Source: Candidatus Poribacteria bacterium (GTDB taxonomy: Bacteria; Poribacteria; WGA-4E; UBA9662). From it: a DNA stretch of 34,796 bases. Both the position numbers and the translations under genes were made by a program. The notes under the pieces were generated by a model. The model saw nothing but the letters and a program-made list of their open reading frames with translations, ran no database searches and was not told the origin of the DNA. This document shows, piece after piece, positions 1-10,101 of this stretch. The stretch is taken from positions 8,047 through 42,842 of the forward strand of contig DTUY01000381.1 of the NCBI GenBank assembly GCA_012963885.1. Reading direction: 5' to 3'. Position 1 is the stretch's first letter; each line of letters begins with the position of its first letter.

Positions 1-275
1 CCCTGTGCTCCAACATCTATAACCCTAGCGACCAAATGATATTCTGCATCCGGAACACGCACAATCGGGGTAATATCAAGCAGCCGGGAAACTTGGATCA
101 TCTGCGCCACCGTTTCAAGGTTAAAGGTCGTGTGTTCCATATCGATAAAGATGAAATCGAAACCAGATTGGGCAAAAATATGCACAAGATCAGCGACACC
201 AAAACGCGAAGCTTCACTACCAATAATAGTTTTTCCCGACCTTAATGCAGATTTCACTTTATTCTCTTTTATCAT
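1..275 (-). CDS. HpcH/HpaI-family aldolase, N-terminal part (runs off the window)
   Basis: The first 91 codons of a minus-strand gene whose rest lies left of base 1. Reading from the ATG at 273-275 gives a peptide beginning MIKENKVKSALRSGKTIIGS, followed by SGFDFIFIDMEHTTFN and TPIVRVPD. This matches the start of the HpcH/HpaI aldolase/citrate lyase family (TIM barrel, metal-dependent retro-aldol cleavage of 2-keto-3-deoxy acids), where the D-x-EH strand end and the VRVP strand are conserved. A Shine-Dalgarno AAGGAAA sits about 5 bases before the ATG. Members of this family cleave keto-deoxy sugar acids, which would suit the sugar-oxidoreductase genes nearby. The exact substrate cannot be told from the N-terminus. 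There is no frameshift in the visible part. Confidence 0.85.
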   Translation of the reverse strand, partial: MIKENKVKSALRSGKTIIGSEASRFGVADLVHIFAQSGFDFIFIDMEHTTFNLETVAQMIQVSRLLDITPIVRVPDAEYHLVARVIDVGAQ

Positions 276-505
276 TGGTTTCCTTAGAAAATCCATTGAT
301 TCTACCATGTTGGTTATCCATCCAGTTAAGAACAAATAATGAAAGCTCATAAATAAAAGAAGTTGAATACTTGACCGCAAAAATTATATTTAATTATCAA
401 CCAGAAATATGCAGAAACTGAAGGAAAAAGATTAGCAAAACAGTAGTTATTATTTGGTGGGAACTATTGAAATTCTGTCATCATATAGCATTTAGGTTCC
501 AGTGT

Positions 506-2797
506 TCAGACACCTTGTAATATTAATTTTAGAATCTCCATTGCAGTTTGCTTGTCAGGTTTTTCATCACTGCTGGCAAACATATACATTGGGTGGACAC
601 AGGAAGGACAACCGTCACGGCAGCCACAACCAGATATAATCTCGGACGCATGTAACATCATCTTACCAAACTGGTTATAGCTTGTCTCGGTATAACCAAG
701 ACCACCCGGATATGCATCCAACAGAAATATTGCCAGTTCTCCACCATCATTAGGCTGGACTTTTCCCCGACAACCTTGTTGCTCTGACATCGTATAAAGT
801 GGTAAGATTGATTCAAGGACGTTTTTGATGGCCTCCAACCCACCGAAGTAACTAAGTTGTAGTTCCCTTTCAATAAAAGGAAAAAGGTCAGGATTAGGTA
901 TAAACCAGGTACCCAGCGTTTGCACTCTCTGTTCAGGCAGGTCTAAAACCTTTCGACCGACAAATTCATGTGAATGGAACGTAATTTGCCGAAATTCTGT
1001 AGCTCGGGATTTTATGAGAATTTTGCCTGTTTCAATTGTGCTGTCACCCCAGTTCTTTTGCCCTCTAGATTCGATGATATCAATATGTTCCACCACAACC
1101 GATTGGGTGTAATAATCAGAGGTCACTGGTTCAGTGGTGACAACACGGTTATCAACATCCAGTTCTTTGACCAAGTAGGTTTCTGAATTATGCAGGTAGA
1201 TCGCTCCAGGATGCGCATGTGAAAAAATACGCGCACCGTCGATAGTGCCAATGACTTTTTTCGTCTGAATATCTTTAATTGCGTATACCCGGCTTGGGAC
1301 AGAACGAAGATCTACATGGCGTGATGGATAATCACTCTGTACGATATAATATTGGGTTCCTGATCGTTTCAAATTACCTTTTTTATAAAGATAATCTGCA
1401 ATGAAGGGCATTTTCTTGCCAAAGAACTTCTGATCGGATTTTCTCAACGGAATCTCATGTGCAGCACACCTCAGATGTTCCGCTAAGATATAGGGGTTTT
1501 CCGGTGATACAACTGTTTGCTCAGGCATCCGCTCAAAAAGATATTCTGGATGCTGCGTTAAATACTGTTCAATTGGCAGATTGTTAACAATTAATATTAT
1601 TAGCGAAGTAGACGATCCTCGACCAACTCTACCCGCCTGTTGCCATAAGCTCGCAATTGTACCTGGAAATCCGACTATCACACACGCGTCTAAATTGCCA
1701 ACATCAATGCCGAGTTCTAGTGCATTGGTCGTTACCACGCTGAGCAACTTGCCTGAAGCCAATTTTTGTTCGATTTCACGACGATACCTTGGCAAATATC
1801 CTCCTCGATAGGCTTGAATTCTCTCTGTTAATTCCGGACTAGCGAAGTTTAGCAATTCTCGTACATAACGACAAATAAGTTCCGCAGTAGCTCGAGTTTG
1901 GGTAAAAGCAATGGTCTGAATCTCAGATTCCATCAGGTTCGCAATCAACTCCTGTGCTTCAGAACTTGTGTTGCGCCGTGTGTTTTCTGATGGGTTGACA
2001 ATCGGAGGATTCCAAATGAGAAAAGTTCGTTCGCCTTGTGGCGCGCCATCCTGGTTTACCAATTGAACTGGACGATTAATCATTGCTCCAGCCGATTCGA
2101 CTGGATTGGCAATAGTAGCTGAACAGCATATGAATTGAGGGTTTGCACCGTAATGGTTGGATATCCTGCTCAATCGGCGAATAATATTGGCTACATGTGA
2201 CCCAAACGGTCCATGATAGATGTGCATCTCATCAATTATAATATATTTCAAATTTTGGAAGAACCGACTCCAACGCTGATGATTCGGTAAGATTGCAAGA
2301 TTAATCATGTCAGGGTTGCTGATGAGAATATTGGCTGATCGACGAATTTCTGGGCGATTCTCTTTGGGAGTATCTCCATCATAGGACTTGATCGTTACTA
2401 TCGATTTGATTTTAGTGTCAGTATCCACAAAATTCTGAATACTGCGTATTTGGTCTTGGGCCAGTGCCTTCGTGGGAAAGAGATAAAGCGCACAGTTAGA
2501 ATGATTTTCCAGTATGCTCTCGAGAACAGGCAGATTATAACAAAGTGTCTTTCCACTGGCCGTTCCCGTTTCAATTATGATGTCCTTACCACCACGTATC
2601 AGATCAATTGATTCAGCTTGGTGGGTGTAGAACCGATGAATTCCAATTCGATCTAGAGCTCGTTGTAACGGAGGGAGTATGGGTTCAGATAATTCTTTGA
2701 ACCGCGCATCGCGTTTTGGAAGGTGTTTAGTATAGACAATTTGGTCTTGATAGCTTGTGGAGCTGAAAAGTTTATCCAGAAATTGAGGGACGTCCAT
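506..2797 (-). CDS. DEAD/DEAH-box helicase with C-terminal Zn-binding domain (MrfA/YprA type)
   Basis: A 763-residue SF2 helicase. Visible motifs: Q-like region FYTHQAESIDLI (57-68), Walker A TGTASGKT (77-84), DEMH box (189-192), SAT (226-228), TTNALELGIDVG (356-367) and QQAGRVGRG (386-394). The C-terminus has a four-cysteine cluster CGCRDGCPSC (Cys 724, 726, 730, 733), the mark of the DUF1998/MZB domain. This layout and length match MrfA (B. subtilis YprA), a 3'-5' helicase acting in mitomycin-type DNA-damage repair; assignment to that role here is by family only. The ATG has no strong Shine-Dalgarno, because a rho-independent terminator hairpin ends only six bases upstream. The gene is intact and ends about 230 bases before the aldolase start. 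Confidence 0.93.
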   Translation of the reverse strand: MDVPQFLDKLFSSTSYQDQIVYTKHLPKRDARFKELSEPILPPLQRALDRIGIHRFYTHQAESIDLIRGGKDIIIETGTASGKTLCYNLPVLESILENHSNCALYLFPTKALAQDQIRSIQNFVDTDTKIKSIVTIKSYDGDTPKENRPEIRRSANILISNPDMINLAILPNHQRWSRFFQNLKYIIIDEMHIYHGPFGSHVANIIRRLSRISNHYGANPQFICCSATIANPVESAGAMINRPVQLVNQDGAPQGERTFLIWNPPIVNPSENTRRNTSSEAQELIANLMESEIQTIAFTQTRATAELICRYVRELLNFASPELTERIQAYRGGYLPRYRREIEQKLASGKLLSVVTTNALELGIDVGNLDACVIVGFPGTIASLWQQAGRVGRGSSTSLIILIVNNLPIEQYLTQHPEYLFERMPEQTVVSPENPYILAEHLRCAAHEIPLRKSDQKFFGKKMPFIADYLYKKGNLKRSGTQYYIVQSDYPSRHVDLRSVPSRVYAIKDIQTKKVIGTIDGARIFSHAHPGAIYLHNSETYLVKELDVDNRVVTTEPVTSDYYTQSVVVEHIDIIESRGQKNWGDSTIETGKILIKSRATEFRQITFHSHEFVGRKVLDLPEQRVQTLGTWFIPNPDLFPFIERELQLSYFGGLEAIKNVLESILPLYTMSEQQGCRGKVQPNDGGELAIFLLDAYPGGLGYTETSYNQFGKMMLHASEIISGCGCRDGCPSCVHPMYMFASSDEKPDKQTAMEILKLILQGV

Positions 2798-2802
2798 GAC
2801 CT

Positions 2803-2832
2803 AAAAAAGGGGTGAGAGAGTTACTCACCCCT
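2803..2832 (-). terminator. Rho-independent terminator (minus strand)
   Basis: A perfect 9-bp stem (AGGGGTGAG with CTCACCCCT, 2808-2816 and 2824-2832) with a 7-base loop. On the minus strand it is followed directly by six T. It lies downstream of the Gfo/Idh gene ending at 2925 and only six bases before the helicase ATG, so it could end the oxidoreductase transcript or attenuate helicase expression. Confidence 0.78.
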
Positions 2833-2924
2833 AACATTTTTGCGGCTCCACCAGTACGACGACATATTTCTAAGCTACGACAGGAAGATTAGCTAGTTCG
2901 ACCTAGAAGTAAAAATCATCGTGT

Positions 2925-3935
2925 TCAATCAAACTCGTAAGGCACACTTTCTGATTGGTGGGTTTTTGAAGATTTTTCAGATAGATCCATTATAGCAATT
3001 ACGCGTCTGGCTGATTCTGGAGTGACAATTAAGCCTTCACCATGGTTAAGATGCGCAACGATATTCTGATAGAAACTTGCTCCTGGTCGTCCTTCATGTG
3101 GAATTTCTTGCTCGTTTGGATGTCCTTCAACCTCAGATTGAACTTTGAAGTGTCCGTCTACAGAAAGCACCGATCCGTGTGATCCAAGAATTTTCCAGCG
3201 AGGTCCACCAATTTTAGCAATATTTGAGAACTCAACATCCGCAAGTAACCCATCATCAAAACGAATCAAGGCACGGGTGTGATCTTCATTACTGATATCA
3301 TCCCAGACCAAGTTATCGATATAAAAACCGGTAACATTAATCATCTTGTTTTCAATAACATTGAGAAGCCAATCGATATAATGCGCACCCCAGTCATAGA
3401 TCGTACCACCGGAAACTCGTTTAGAACTTCGCCACCAATCCGGGTTTTGTCTACTATATCCACTCGCTCTCATTTCAATGCTAAACACTTTACCGATCAT
3501 ACCACTCTGAATAATTTCACGCAATGCCCAGAAATCAGCATCCCAACGCCGATTATGGTAAACGGACAGCATTCGGTCATTGGCTCTAGCAGTTTCAATC
3601 ATCTCTGTCGCTTCAGCCAAAGTGATGCACATCGGTTTTTCAGTTATAGCGTGTTTGCCGGCATTGAGTGCCTGAATTGCAATTGGAGCGTGAAGGTTAT
3701 GTGGTAAAACAACTGTGACAAGATCAATTTCGTCGTCCGTTAGCAATTCTCCAACATCGTTGTAAGTTCTAACATGTGGATGATCGTTTTTCGCTGCCTC
3801 TGTTCGACTTGAATCTAGATCACATATGGCAACGCATGCGATCCCTTCGGTTCCTTCCATTGAGCGTGCGTGGTGGTTTCCCATGTTGAATGCGGCTCCG
3901 TAACCAATCACCGCTCCACGAATTGTTTCTGACAT
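2925..3935 (-). CDS. Gfo/Idh/MocA family oxidoreductase
   Basis: A 336-residue NAD(P)-dependent sugar or polyol dehydrogenase-like protein. The N-terminal Rossmann fold starts VIGYGAAFNMGNHHA (residues 9-23), an atypical glycine motif, followed by the acidic strand end AICDLDS. The signature lysine lies in ITEKPMC (EKP at 99-101). The C-terminal dimerisation/substrate half includes WWRSSKRVSGGTIYDWGAHY. Start ATG has a strong AAGGAGCC ribosome site (3943-3950) 7 bases upstream and its own promoter at 3998-4026. A terminator follows at 2803-2832, so it looks like a single-gene unit. Substrate unknown. Intact. Confidence 0.94.
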   Translation of the reverse strand: MSETIRGAVIGYGAAFNMGNHHARSMEGTEGIACVAICDLDSSRTEAAKNDHPHVRTYNDVGELLTDDEIDLVTVVLPHNLHAPIAIQALNAGKHAITEKPMCITLAEATEMIETARANDRMLSVYHNRRWDADFWALREIIQSGMIGKVFSIEMRASGYSRQNPDWWRSSKRVSGGTIYDWGAHYIDWLLNVIENKMINVTGFYIDNLVWDDISNEDHTRALIRFDDGLLADVEFSNIAKIGGPRWKILGSHGSVLSVDGHFKVQSEVEGHPNEQEIPHEGRPGASFYQNIVAHLNHGEGLIVTPESARRVIAIMDLSEKSSKTHQSESVPYEFD

Positions 3936-3997
3936 ACTAAAAGGCTCCTTAGACTCGCTGACTTCATGGTTCTATAACAATCTTTTTTTGCGGGACG

Positions 3998-4026
3998 ATT
4001 CTATCACGTCATGAGAATCCTGTCAA
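3998..4026 (-). promoter_or_regulatory. Sigma70-type promoter for the Gfo/Idh gene
   Basis: On the minus strand: -35 TTGACA (4021-4026), 17-base spacer, -10 TAGAAT (3998-4003). This is a perfect -35 with optimal spacing and a 5/6 -10. Transcription would start near 3991, giving a leader of about 55 bases. A short inverted repeat AATCC...GGATT straddles the -35 and might be an operator (speculative). Confidence 0.75.
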
Positions 4027-4095
4027 TGAGGATTATTTTCGCCACTAACCAGAGTTGTAGAAAAGGGAGCAATCAAATTGGCAGATGAAAGTGGT

Positions 4096-5637
4096 TTATT
4101 CCCACTCAATGGTACTTGGCGGTTTTGAGCTAATATCATAAACGACACGGTTAATACCTCTAACCTCGTTAATAATGCGGTTAGAGATACTGGCTAGAAC
4201 ATCATGGGGAATTCTCGCCCAATCTGCTGTCATGCCATCAGTACTGGTTACAGCTCGGAGCGCCGCCACATTTTCGTAGGTCCGCTCATCACCCATGACC
4301 CCAACGCTTTTAACCGGTAAAAGGACAGAAAGTGCCTGCCATATTTTATCATAAAGATTCGCCTGACGGATTTCATCAATAAAGATTTCATCTACAGTTC
4401 GCAAGGTATTGAGCCGTTCCCGCGTGACTTCGCCCAGTATGCGTATCGCTAGCCCCGGACCAGGAAATGGGTGTCTACCTAGAGCAGGAGCAGGGATATT
4501 CAATTCGGTACCCACTTTTCGCACTTCATCTTTGAACAATTCACGTAGTGGCTCAACTAGTTTAAAAGACAGGTTATCAGGCAACCCACCAACATTATGA
4601 TGCGTCTTGATTGTTGCCGACGGGCCTTTGAGAGAAACACTCTCGATTACGTCAGGATAGAGCGTTCCTTGGGCAAGAAACCCAATGTGGTCAATTGTCT
4701 CCAACTCGTCTTTGAAAACCTCAATGAATGTATTGCCAATTAGTTTACGCTTCAGTTCTGGGTCTTCAACTCTGGCAAGACACGACAGAAATCGATCCGT
4801 GGCATCTACATAATTGACTGTAATACCAAGTTGATTAAATGTCTGCATTACTTGATCCGGTTCATCTTTTCTGAGGAAGCCATTATTGACAAAAATACAG
4901 ACAAGCCGATCCTCAATTGCTTTTTTGAGTAAGATTGCCAGAACGGTTGAGTCAACACCACCACTCACCGCGCACAATACACGTTCACCCTGTGTGTTGG
5001 ATTTGATTTGATCTATAGTTTCGGAAATAAAAGATGACATCGTCCAAGTATCTTGGCAACCGCAGATCTTGTGAACAAAATTTGAAAGGATGAGATTGCT
5101 GTCCTGAGTATGGACAACCTCTGGATGAAACTGTAAACCGTAAAAGTTTCTTGCAATATCTGCCATTGCCGCGGTCGGAGAATTTTGCGTATAGGCAATC
5201 ACTTCAAATCCATCTGGCAGTGAGTCAATTCGATCACCATGACTCATCCACACTTGGAAATTTCTAGGTAGTCCAGAAAAAAGTTCTATCTGTTGATAAA
5301 TGGAGATATTGGCTGATCCAAACTCGCGTTTTGAGGCAGGATGTACTTTTCCACCTTTGGAAAGGAAAGCAATTAACTGCATGCCATAACATATCCCCAG
5401 AATAGGAATGCCAAGTTTGAAGATCTGGTAATCTGGCAACGGAGATGACCCAGCATAAACACTGGCAGGACCACCGGACAAAACAATTCCTTTTGGGCTA
5501 ATTGACCTCAGCTTATCAATCGATAGGTGGTACGGATGAATTTCACAATATACGGCTTGCTCACGAATGTGCCTTGCAATAAGTTGAGTATACTGTGACC
5601 CGAAATCCAAGACAATGATAGTTTCGCGATTTATCAT
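4096..5637 (-). CDS. guaA: GMP synthase (glutamine-hydrolysing)
   Basis: A 513-residue two-domain enzyme converting XMP to GMP with glutamine and ATP in purine synthesis. The N-terminal class I amidotransferase domain begins [21 protein letters not shown] and has nucleophile Cys83 in GICYGMQ and the His171/Glu173 pair in QFHPEVVH. The ATP-pyrophosphatase domain has the PP-loop AVSGGVDST (223-231). The C-terminus ends in KPPSTIEWE, the family hallmark. The start was placed at the ATG at 5635-5637; the reading frame is open to a TTG at 5673, but the extra 12 residues are not family-like. The gene begins 87 bases after the large upstream gene ends and may be co-transcribed with it. Intact. Confidence 0.98.
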   Translation of the reverse strand: MINRETIIVLDFGSQYTQLIARHIREQAVYCEIHPYHLSIDKLRSISPKGIVLSGGPASVYAGSSPLPDYQIFKLGIPILGICYGMQLIAFLSKGGKVHPASKREFGSANISIYQQIELFSGLPRNFQVWMSHGDRIDSLPDGFEVIAYTQNSPTAAMADIARNFYGLQFHPEVVHTQDSNLILSNFVHKICGCQDTWTMSSFISETIDQIKSNTQGERVLCAVSGGVDSTVLAILLKKAIEDRLVCIFVNNGFLRKDEPDQVMQTFNQLGITVNYVDATDRFLSCLARVEDPELKRKLIGNTFIEVFKDELETIDHIGFLAQGTLYPDVIESVSLKGPSATIKTHHNVGGLPDNLSFKLVEPLRELFKDEVRKVGTELNIPAPALGRHPFPGPGLAIRILGEVTRERLNTLRTVDEIFIDEIRQANLYDKIWQALSVLLPVKSVGVMGDERTYENVAALRAVTSTDGMTADWARIPHDVLASISNRIINEVRGINRVVYDISSKPPSTIEWE

Positions 5638-5723
5638 TTTATGCTTTCTAGGTCCACAGAAGTGACTCAGCAAATTATGGCTTTATCAGCTCCAAGTTAA
5701 AACATTTTAGTAAGGGAAATCTC

Positions 5724-8700
5724 TTACTCTTCCTCAAACATGTGGGAGGTGTTTTCAGTAAACTCTATAGGAAGTTCAGGAATTGCAGACCCTTCATCAT
5801 CGACTTCAACTTGTGTTACCTCAGTGGGTAGATTTTTATCGTCCGCAGTATCACCCACTAACCTATCCCTGACTAAAGGAGTTATTTCAAAATCGACTAT
5901 GTTTTTCGGATGAGTATATTTAATAAATAACATTTCTTTTTCGGGTCGATAAAGCCAGCCAGAGGCATGATCCAAACTATCAACGAGTGACAATTCCTGA
6001 TTCGCGGCTTTCACAACGCTTGGGGCGAACCCTAGCCCAACGATTATGGTATAACTTGTTTCATGCTGGACATAACGTAATCTGTAGTTCAGTTGCCCTG
6101 ATTGTAGCCACTGCTTGTTTTCAATTTTTGCACCGCTGCTGATATGAACGCGCCAATTCTTTCGTCGAATAATAGCTGTTGAGACATCTGGATCTAAATC
6201 ACGAAGGGCATAGAGGTTAGCCATGATGTTTTCCGGATTGAGGTGCGGCCCCCTTCCCTCAGTACAATAGTTGTAAAAACCGTCGGGATAAGTTCCTTTT
6301 AGATCCCCATCTGTCCATTGTTGGTAAGCAGCACTGATAGTAATTGCTTCTGCTATTTTTCCCCAATCTTTCTGCTGACTTTTTCTAGCCAGGCGCTGGA
6401 GGTAATATGCATACACGAGACCACACCATTGAACGGGAACCCCGAACCACGAATGCGTGTAAAAGCTTGTACCAAAAACTGGAATTGATGCACTGTACAT
6501 ACCTGGTCGATTAGGTAAAAACCAAGAATATATAAACAATAATCCGGTGTTAGCCCAGTATTCCGCTTGGTTTAAATATCTTCTATTGTTGGTGATTTCG
6601 TAGGCCTCAAGATAGGAAGCAACACCGTAGGCTGCCGCTAAAATATCGGGTTCATAGATGGGACACTCCCACCCCTGAGCCCCACGTGGAACAGTGAATT
6701 GGGACATAAACTTTAGCGCTTTTAAACCCGCATGCAACGATTCTTGATCATTTGTAATGCGAGCAAACTTGAGTAGTTTAAAGGCCGAAATTGCCTCTGT
6801 ACCTAAAACAGAGTCGCCAATATTGCCGAGTGTCTTCATTTGTTCTGTTGTGGGATGAAAACGCCAACTGCCATCCTCACCTTGAGTTTCAATCAAATTG
6901 TCAATCACCTTCTTTATTTGATCAATTGCTGGTTCAATACTGCCAAAATAAAATGGGAATTCCCACTTTAAAATGTGACAACCTGCTTCTGAAACCAAAC
7001 CACCAATGCCTGATTCTTGGATAGTATTCTGGGCAATTTCCAACACGCGTTGCTTTACTTCATTATCAGATGTTATCAGATAATCGTACCACAATAGGGT
7101 TGCAAATCCGGGAGCGTTGAGAGGCGGCCATCCAACACAGTGTCTGGACTTTTTCGAGTCCTCATCCCAAACAGAATGCATAAAACCATGCCGTGAAAGC
7201 TCTAGTATTTCTTGGTCATCACGCGGTTGTTTCGGTGGTTCAGGCAGACTATAAGTATCCATCCAATGATCAACGACTTTTAACCCTGATGCGTCTCCGT
7301 CAAGGAGAATTTCTGCCGTAATATTCAACTCGTGATTCGGTAAAAGGTTGTACGGCTTGGAGGCCTGAAGATGATTTTCATCGAGCCATTCCATCGGGGT
7401 TGGCACGAATAATCCCATAAGGTGATTATTTTGATTATCGTACCAGTTGGGTGAGGCGAAAGCTGCAGATAATGTTTGATGTTCTCCATCCCATTTTTGA
7501 AGTGGATCCCATATTAAGCCGATTAAAGATTTTTTGTGCTCAATAGCCATCAACGGCATTGTAATTTTATACGGGTGAGGGACCAGCCGATTATTGATTG
7601 GGGGTGCCGCATCACGGCTACTGGACGAGGTTTCGTCTCCTTCAAGAAACTCAAGTCCCGGAAAGATTGCAAACGATTTACTACTACCGAAAGCCCCTTC
7701 ACCAACATATAGATTTGGTCCTCTAAATACAATTAGATTCCGGTTCTGATCTGTGCTAACTGTATATGAGGACTGAAGTCGACTTGAGTTTTTAGTTATC
7801 GAAAAGCGACATTCATAAGACCAGATAGCACCATCGCTATCCTCGACTTGATCCGAAAAAGTAAGCATTGACTCACCATCACTATTTCCTGAAATACGAT
7901 AGACTTTAGGTGTGATTTTCAGAGGTTGTGTAATTCCTTCAGCATCACAATAACATATTTCCGAGATTGCGGTTGAAACAGCAATCTGTTGATATTCACT
8001 ATCCTGAGCGACATAAAAGACCATATACACAAAGCCCTGCACTCCTTGCACAAAAACCACACGGAAGTTTCTATTTCCCAATACAAGATGTTCATCGTGA
8101 TTAAAAGTATGAACTTGTTCGACTACCTGTGACGATATTTGGGGAAAATCCGGATGGATAATGATTGATCTTTCATCAGCGTAATTAACCTTCTCGTTGG
8201 GTGTTTTGTACCGCAGTGAGATCCCAATTGTAGCTGATGTTGGGCGTGAAAACTTACGAATTTGCCATGTCAAAATTTTCTTTTCACCCGAACTAAGGTG
8301 TTTAATACGCTGGACGCTATGACCACGTTTTAACTTGAGTCTATTGATTCCAATACTGACTTCATTAGCTCGTGTAATGGGTGCCAAACCAACATTTGTG
8401 ACTTGGCATTGTACCTCAAAGTTTTCATTTGCTGTAATCAATGCCTGCTGAGTTCCAAGCATGGTTATCTCAAGTAATGGTTGATCAACAAAAAATGAAA
8501 TATGAACTGGCGTTTTCTCAGAGGCTACCTGTCGCTGGATTTGCGCAACCGCCTCTGTGGCGAGAAGATCCCGATCGAAAGCGAATCCTGTTTCTAACGT
8601 TTCAATTTTTGTTTCTTGATCAACTGATTCATTTTCAACAGTCACGGTTGCTATGCCACATCTAAGCCTAGGTTCTTTTTCATGTTTGGCGATTAGCAAA

Positions 8701-9629
8701 TTCCGTGGTATCAGTTTGATAAACTGTGGTTCTCCCCACAACGCCCAATCGTAGTTGGCATCATTCGATTCACCAGCGTTGGTGATCAGTGCAATTTTCC
8801 GCATATCTCCAGCGAAACGGGTTAAATCGACACTATTTTCTTGCCATTCAGAAGTTAGGGAAAAGCCATTAAAAACCCTCTCATCATCAACCTCTACAGC
8901 AAAATGCACACCATCCGGTTTCGTTGCCGGATAATCGAAATCGATACCATCCCGCAACCCAGTAAAGGAATGAAATATTAGTTTTTCACCATCCTCGACA
9001 GTTGGCAACTCCATGGTATATTCGATCCGTGAATCACCTTCACTGACGGGATGTTCAAAAATTGCTGATTTGGCTACACCACCAGCGAGATCCATCTGGC
9101 TTGCAGAAGCCTCTAAAACATTTAAAACATTTGCCTGTTTAAAATTCTCTACGAAATCGTAAAATCGATCGACCACACCAAAGCTGCGTTCAACTTGATT
9201 TTCGGGTTCTGATATTTCCTCTGCAACATTTACTACTTTAGGACATTCATCAGATTCTAGCCCACTTTCCTGAATAATCTTGGTATTCTCTTGTCTTTTC
9301 AACGCCTTATCATCTTCGTCTTGAGTTAGTTCGTCTTGTCTATCTTCGTCCGTCTGTTCCGAACGAATAGCTGTCTGACTACTGTCACTCGATTGTGAGA
9401 GATCTTCATCTTTTCCCTCCTCTTTTTCGGACGATGGTTCTCGCTGATCTGAATCTTCATCTTCCGACTTATTCGTTTCCGTATTATCTACGTCTGCTTC
9501 TCTTTCTTCTTCGATAGGCACTTCTTGATTCATAGATTTCTCCGGTTCTGCCGAATCCTTCTGAGAATCCACAGAATCCTCTGAGTGGACAAATGATGTA
9601 GCCAAAAGCATTTGGAGTGCGGTCAGCAT
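5724..9629 (-). CDS. Large protein with acidic low-complexity region and helical-toroid C-terminus
   Basis: A 1301-residue protein of no family I can name. The start was placed at the ATG at 9627-9629 because GGAGG lies 5 bases upstream; the apparent TTG start 12 bases earlier overlaps that site. Residues 1-16 are hydrophobic (MLTALQMLLATSFVHS) and may be an export signal, though without a basic n-region. Residues about 17-146 are a run of E, D, S and Q. Next comes a beta-rich part with a jelly-roll-like stretch (SLTSEWQENSVDLTRFAG) and a CARDB-like stretch (VQCQVTNVGLAP). The last 450 residues look like an alpha/alpha toroid (GDSVLGTEAISAFKLLKF, PDILAAAYGVASYLEAYE, EYWANTGLLFIYSWF), as in glycan lyases or unsaturated glucuronyl hydrolases. 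A surface role in glycan binding or cleavage is inference. Confidence 0.8.
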   Translation of the reverse strand: MLTALQMLLATSFVHSEDSVDSQKDSAEPEKSMNQEVPIEEEREADVDNTETNKSEDEDSDQREPSSEKEEGKDEDLSQSSDSSQTAIRSEQTDEDRQDELTQDEDDKALKRQENTKIIQESGLESDECPKVVNVAEEISEPENQVERSFGVVDRFYDFVENFKQANVLNVLEASASQMDLAGGVAKSAIFEHPVSEGDSRIEYTMELPTVEDGEKLIFHSFTGLRDGIDFDYPATKPDGVHFAVEVDDERVFNGFSLTSEWQENSVDLTRFAGDMRKIALITNAGESNDANYDWALWGEPQFIKLIPRNLLIAKHEKEPRLRCGIATVTVENESVDQETKIETLETGFAFDRDLLATEAVAQIQRQVASEKTPVHISFFVDQPLLEITMLGTQQALITANENFEVQCQVTNVGLAPITRANEVSIGINRLKLKRGHSVQRIKHLSSGEKKILTWQIRKFSRPTSATIGISLRYKTPNEKVNYADERSIIIHPDFPQISSQVVEQVHTFNHDEHLVLGNRNFRVVFVQGVQGFVYMVFYVAQDSEYQQIAVSTAISEICYCDAEGITQPLKITPKVYRISGNSDGESMLTFSDQVEDSDGAIWSYECRFSITKNSSRLQSSYTVSTDQNRNLIVFRGPNLYVGEGAFGSSKSFAIFPGLEFLEGDETSSSSRDAAPPINNRLVPHPYKITMPLMAIEHKKSLIGLIWDPLQKWDGEHQTLSAAFASPNWYDNQNNHLMGLFVPTPMEWLDENHLQASKPYNLLPNHELNITAEILLDGDASGLKVVDHWMDTYSLPEPPKQPRDDQEILELSRHGFMHSVWDEDSKKSRHCVGWPPLNAPGFATLLWYDYLITSDNEVKQRVLEIAQNTIQESGIGGLVSEAGCHILKWEFPFYFGSIEPAIDQIKKVIDNLIETQGEDGSWRFHPTTEQMKTLGNIGDSVLGTEAISAFKLLKFARITNDQESLHAGLKALKFMSQFTVPRGAQGWECPIYEPDILAAAYGVASYLEAYEITNNRRYLNQAEYWANTGLLFIYSWFLPNRPGMYSASIPVFGTSFYTHSWFGVPVQWCGLVYAYYLQRLARKSQQKDWGKIAEAITISAAYQQWTDGDLKGTYPDGFYNYCTEGRGPHLNPENIMANLYALRDLDPDVSTAIIRRKNWRVHISSGAKIENKQWLQSGQLNYRLRYVQHETSYTIIVGLGFAPSVVKAANQELSLVDSLDHASGWLYRPEKEMLFIKYTHPKNIVDFEITPLVRDRLVGDTADDKNLPTEVTQVEVDDEGSAIPELPIEFTENTSHMFEEE

Positions 9630-10101
9630 TAAAACCTCCAAGTGGAATCATTAACTGGGATACTGCTACTTGATAGCCTTATGTCTTTCTGCCTGTTGCT
9701 GTTTGACAATCCACATTTCCTAGTTAAAGTTGGATCTAGGTGCAAAGTTTTTACGGCTCGATCTGTTGCCAATAGGCAGTGTATGATAGCTTACCCGGTA
9801 AATGATTGCCGTAGTCACCTTCAATCATCACTCGGATTTCTTTCTCAAAATGGACAGAGCTTACGTATGCATGAGCTCTGATAACGATTTGTATCTGTAT
9901 CGGACCGACGTATCGAAAAGGACCCTTTGCGGATTTTTATTTCATCAATTCTGTCAGTCGGCGTGGCTAACAAACCATTTGTATTCGCATCTGTTCTAGA
10001 TTCTTGCCATTTGATCTTAAAAGGGGGTATTATATCATAGATTCAGTGCATTTCAATTGGAAAACTAGGGCAGTTTCGGCTTGACTCGATTGGAGGGTTG
10101 T
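9630..10101. other. Intergenic region between divergent genes
   Basis: 472 bases with no convincing gene. It separates the minus-strand 1301-residue gene from the plus-strand orphan gene, so it should hold both promoters, but I found no clear -35/-10 pair. One perfect 7-bp inverted repeat, CAGAGCT...AGCTCTG (9855-9861, 9874-9880, 12-base loop), could be an operator. Confidence 0.5.

Noticed and set aside
3279..3707. 142-codon plus-strand frame
   Set aside because: It lies wholly inside the intact Gfo/Idh gene on the other strand, has no ribosome site and no family features.
9642..9999. Plus-strand frames of 79 and 65 codons
   Set aside because: No Shine-Dalgarno, no recognisable protein pattern, and they overlap each other in the divergent intergenic region.
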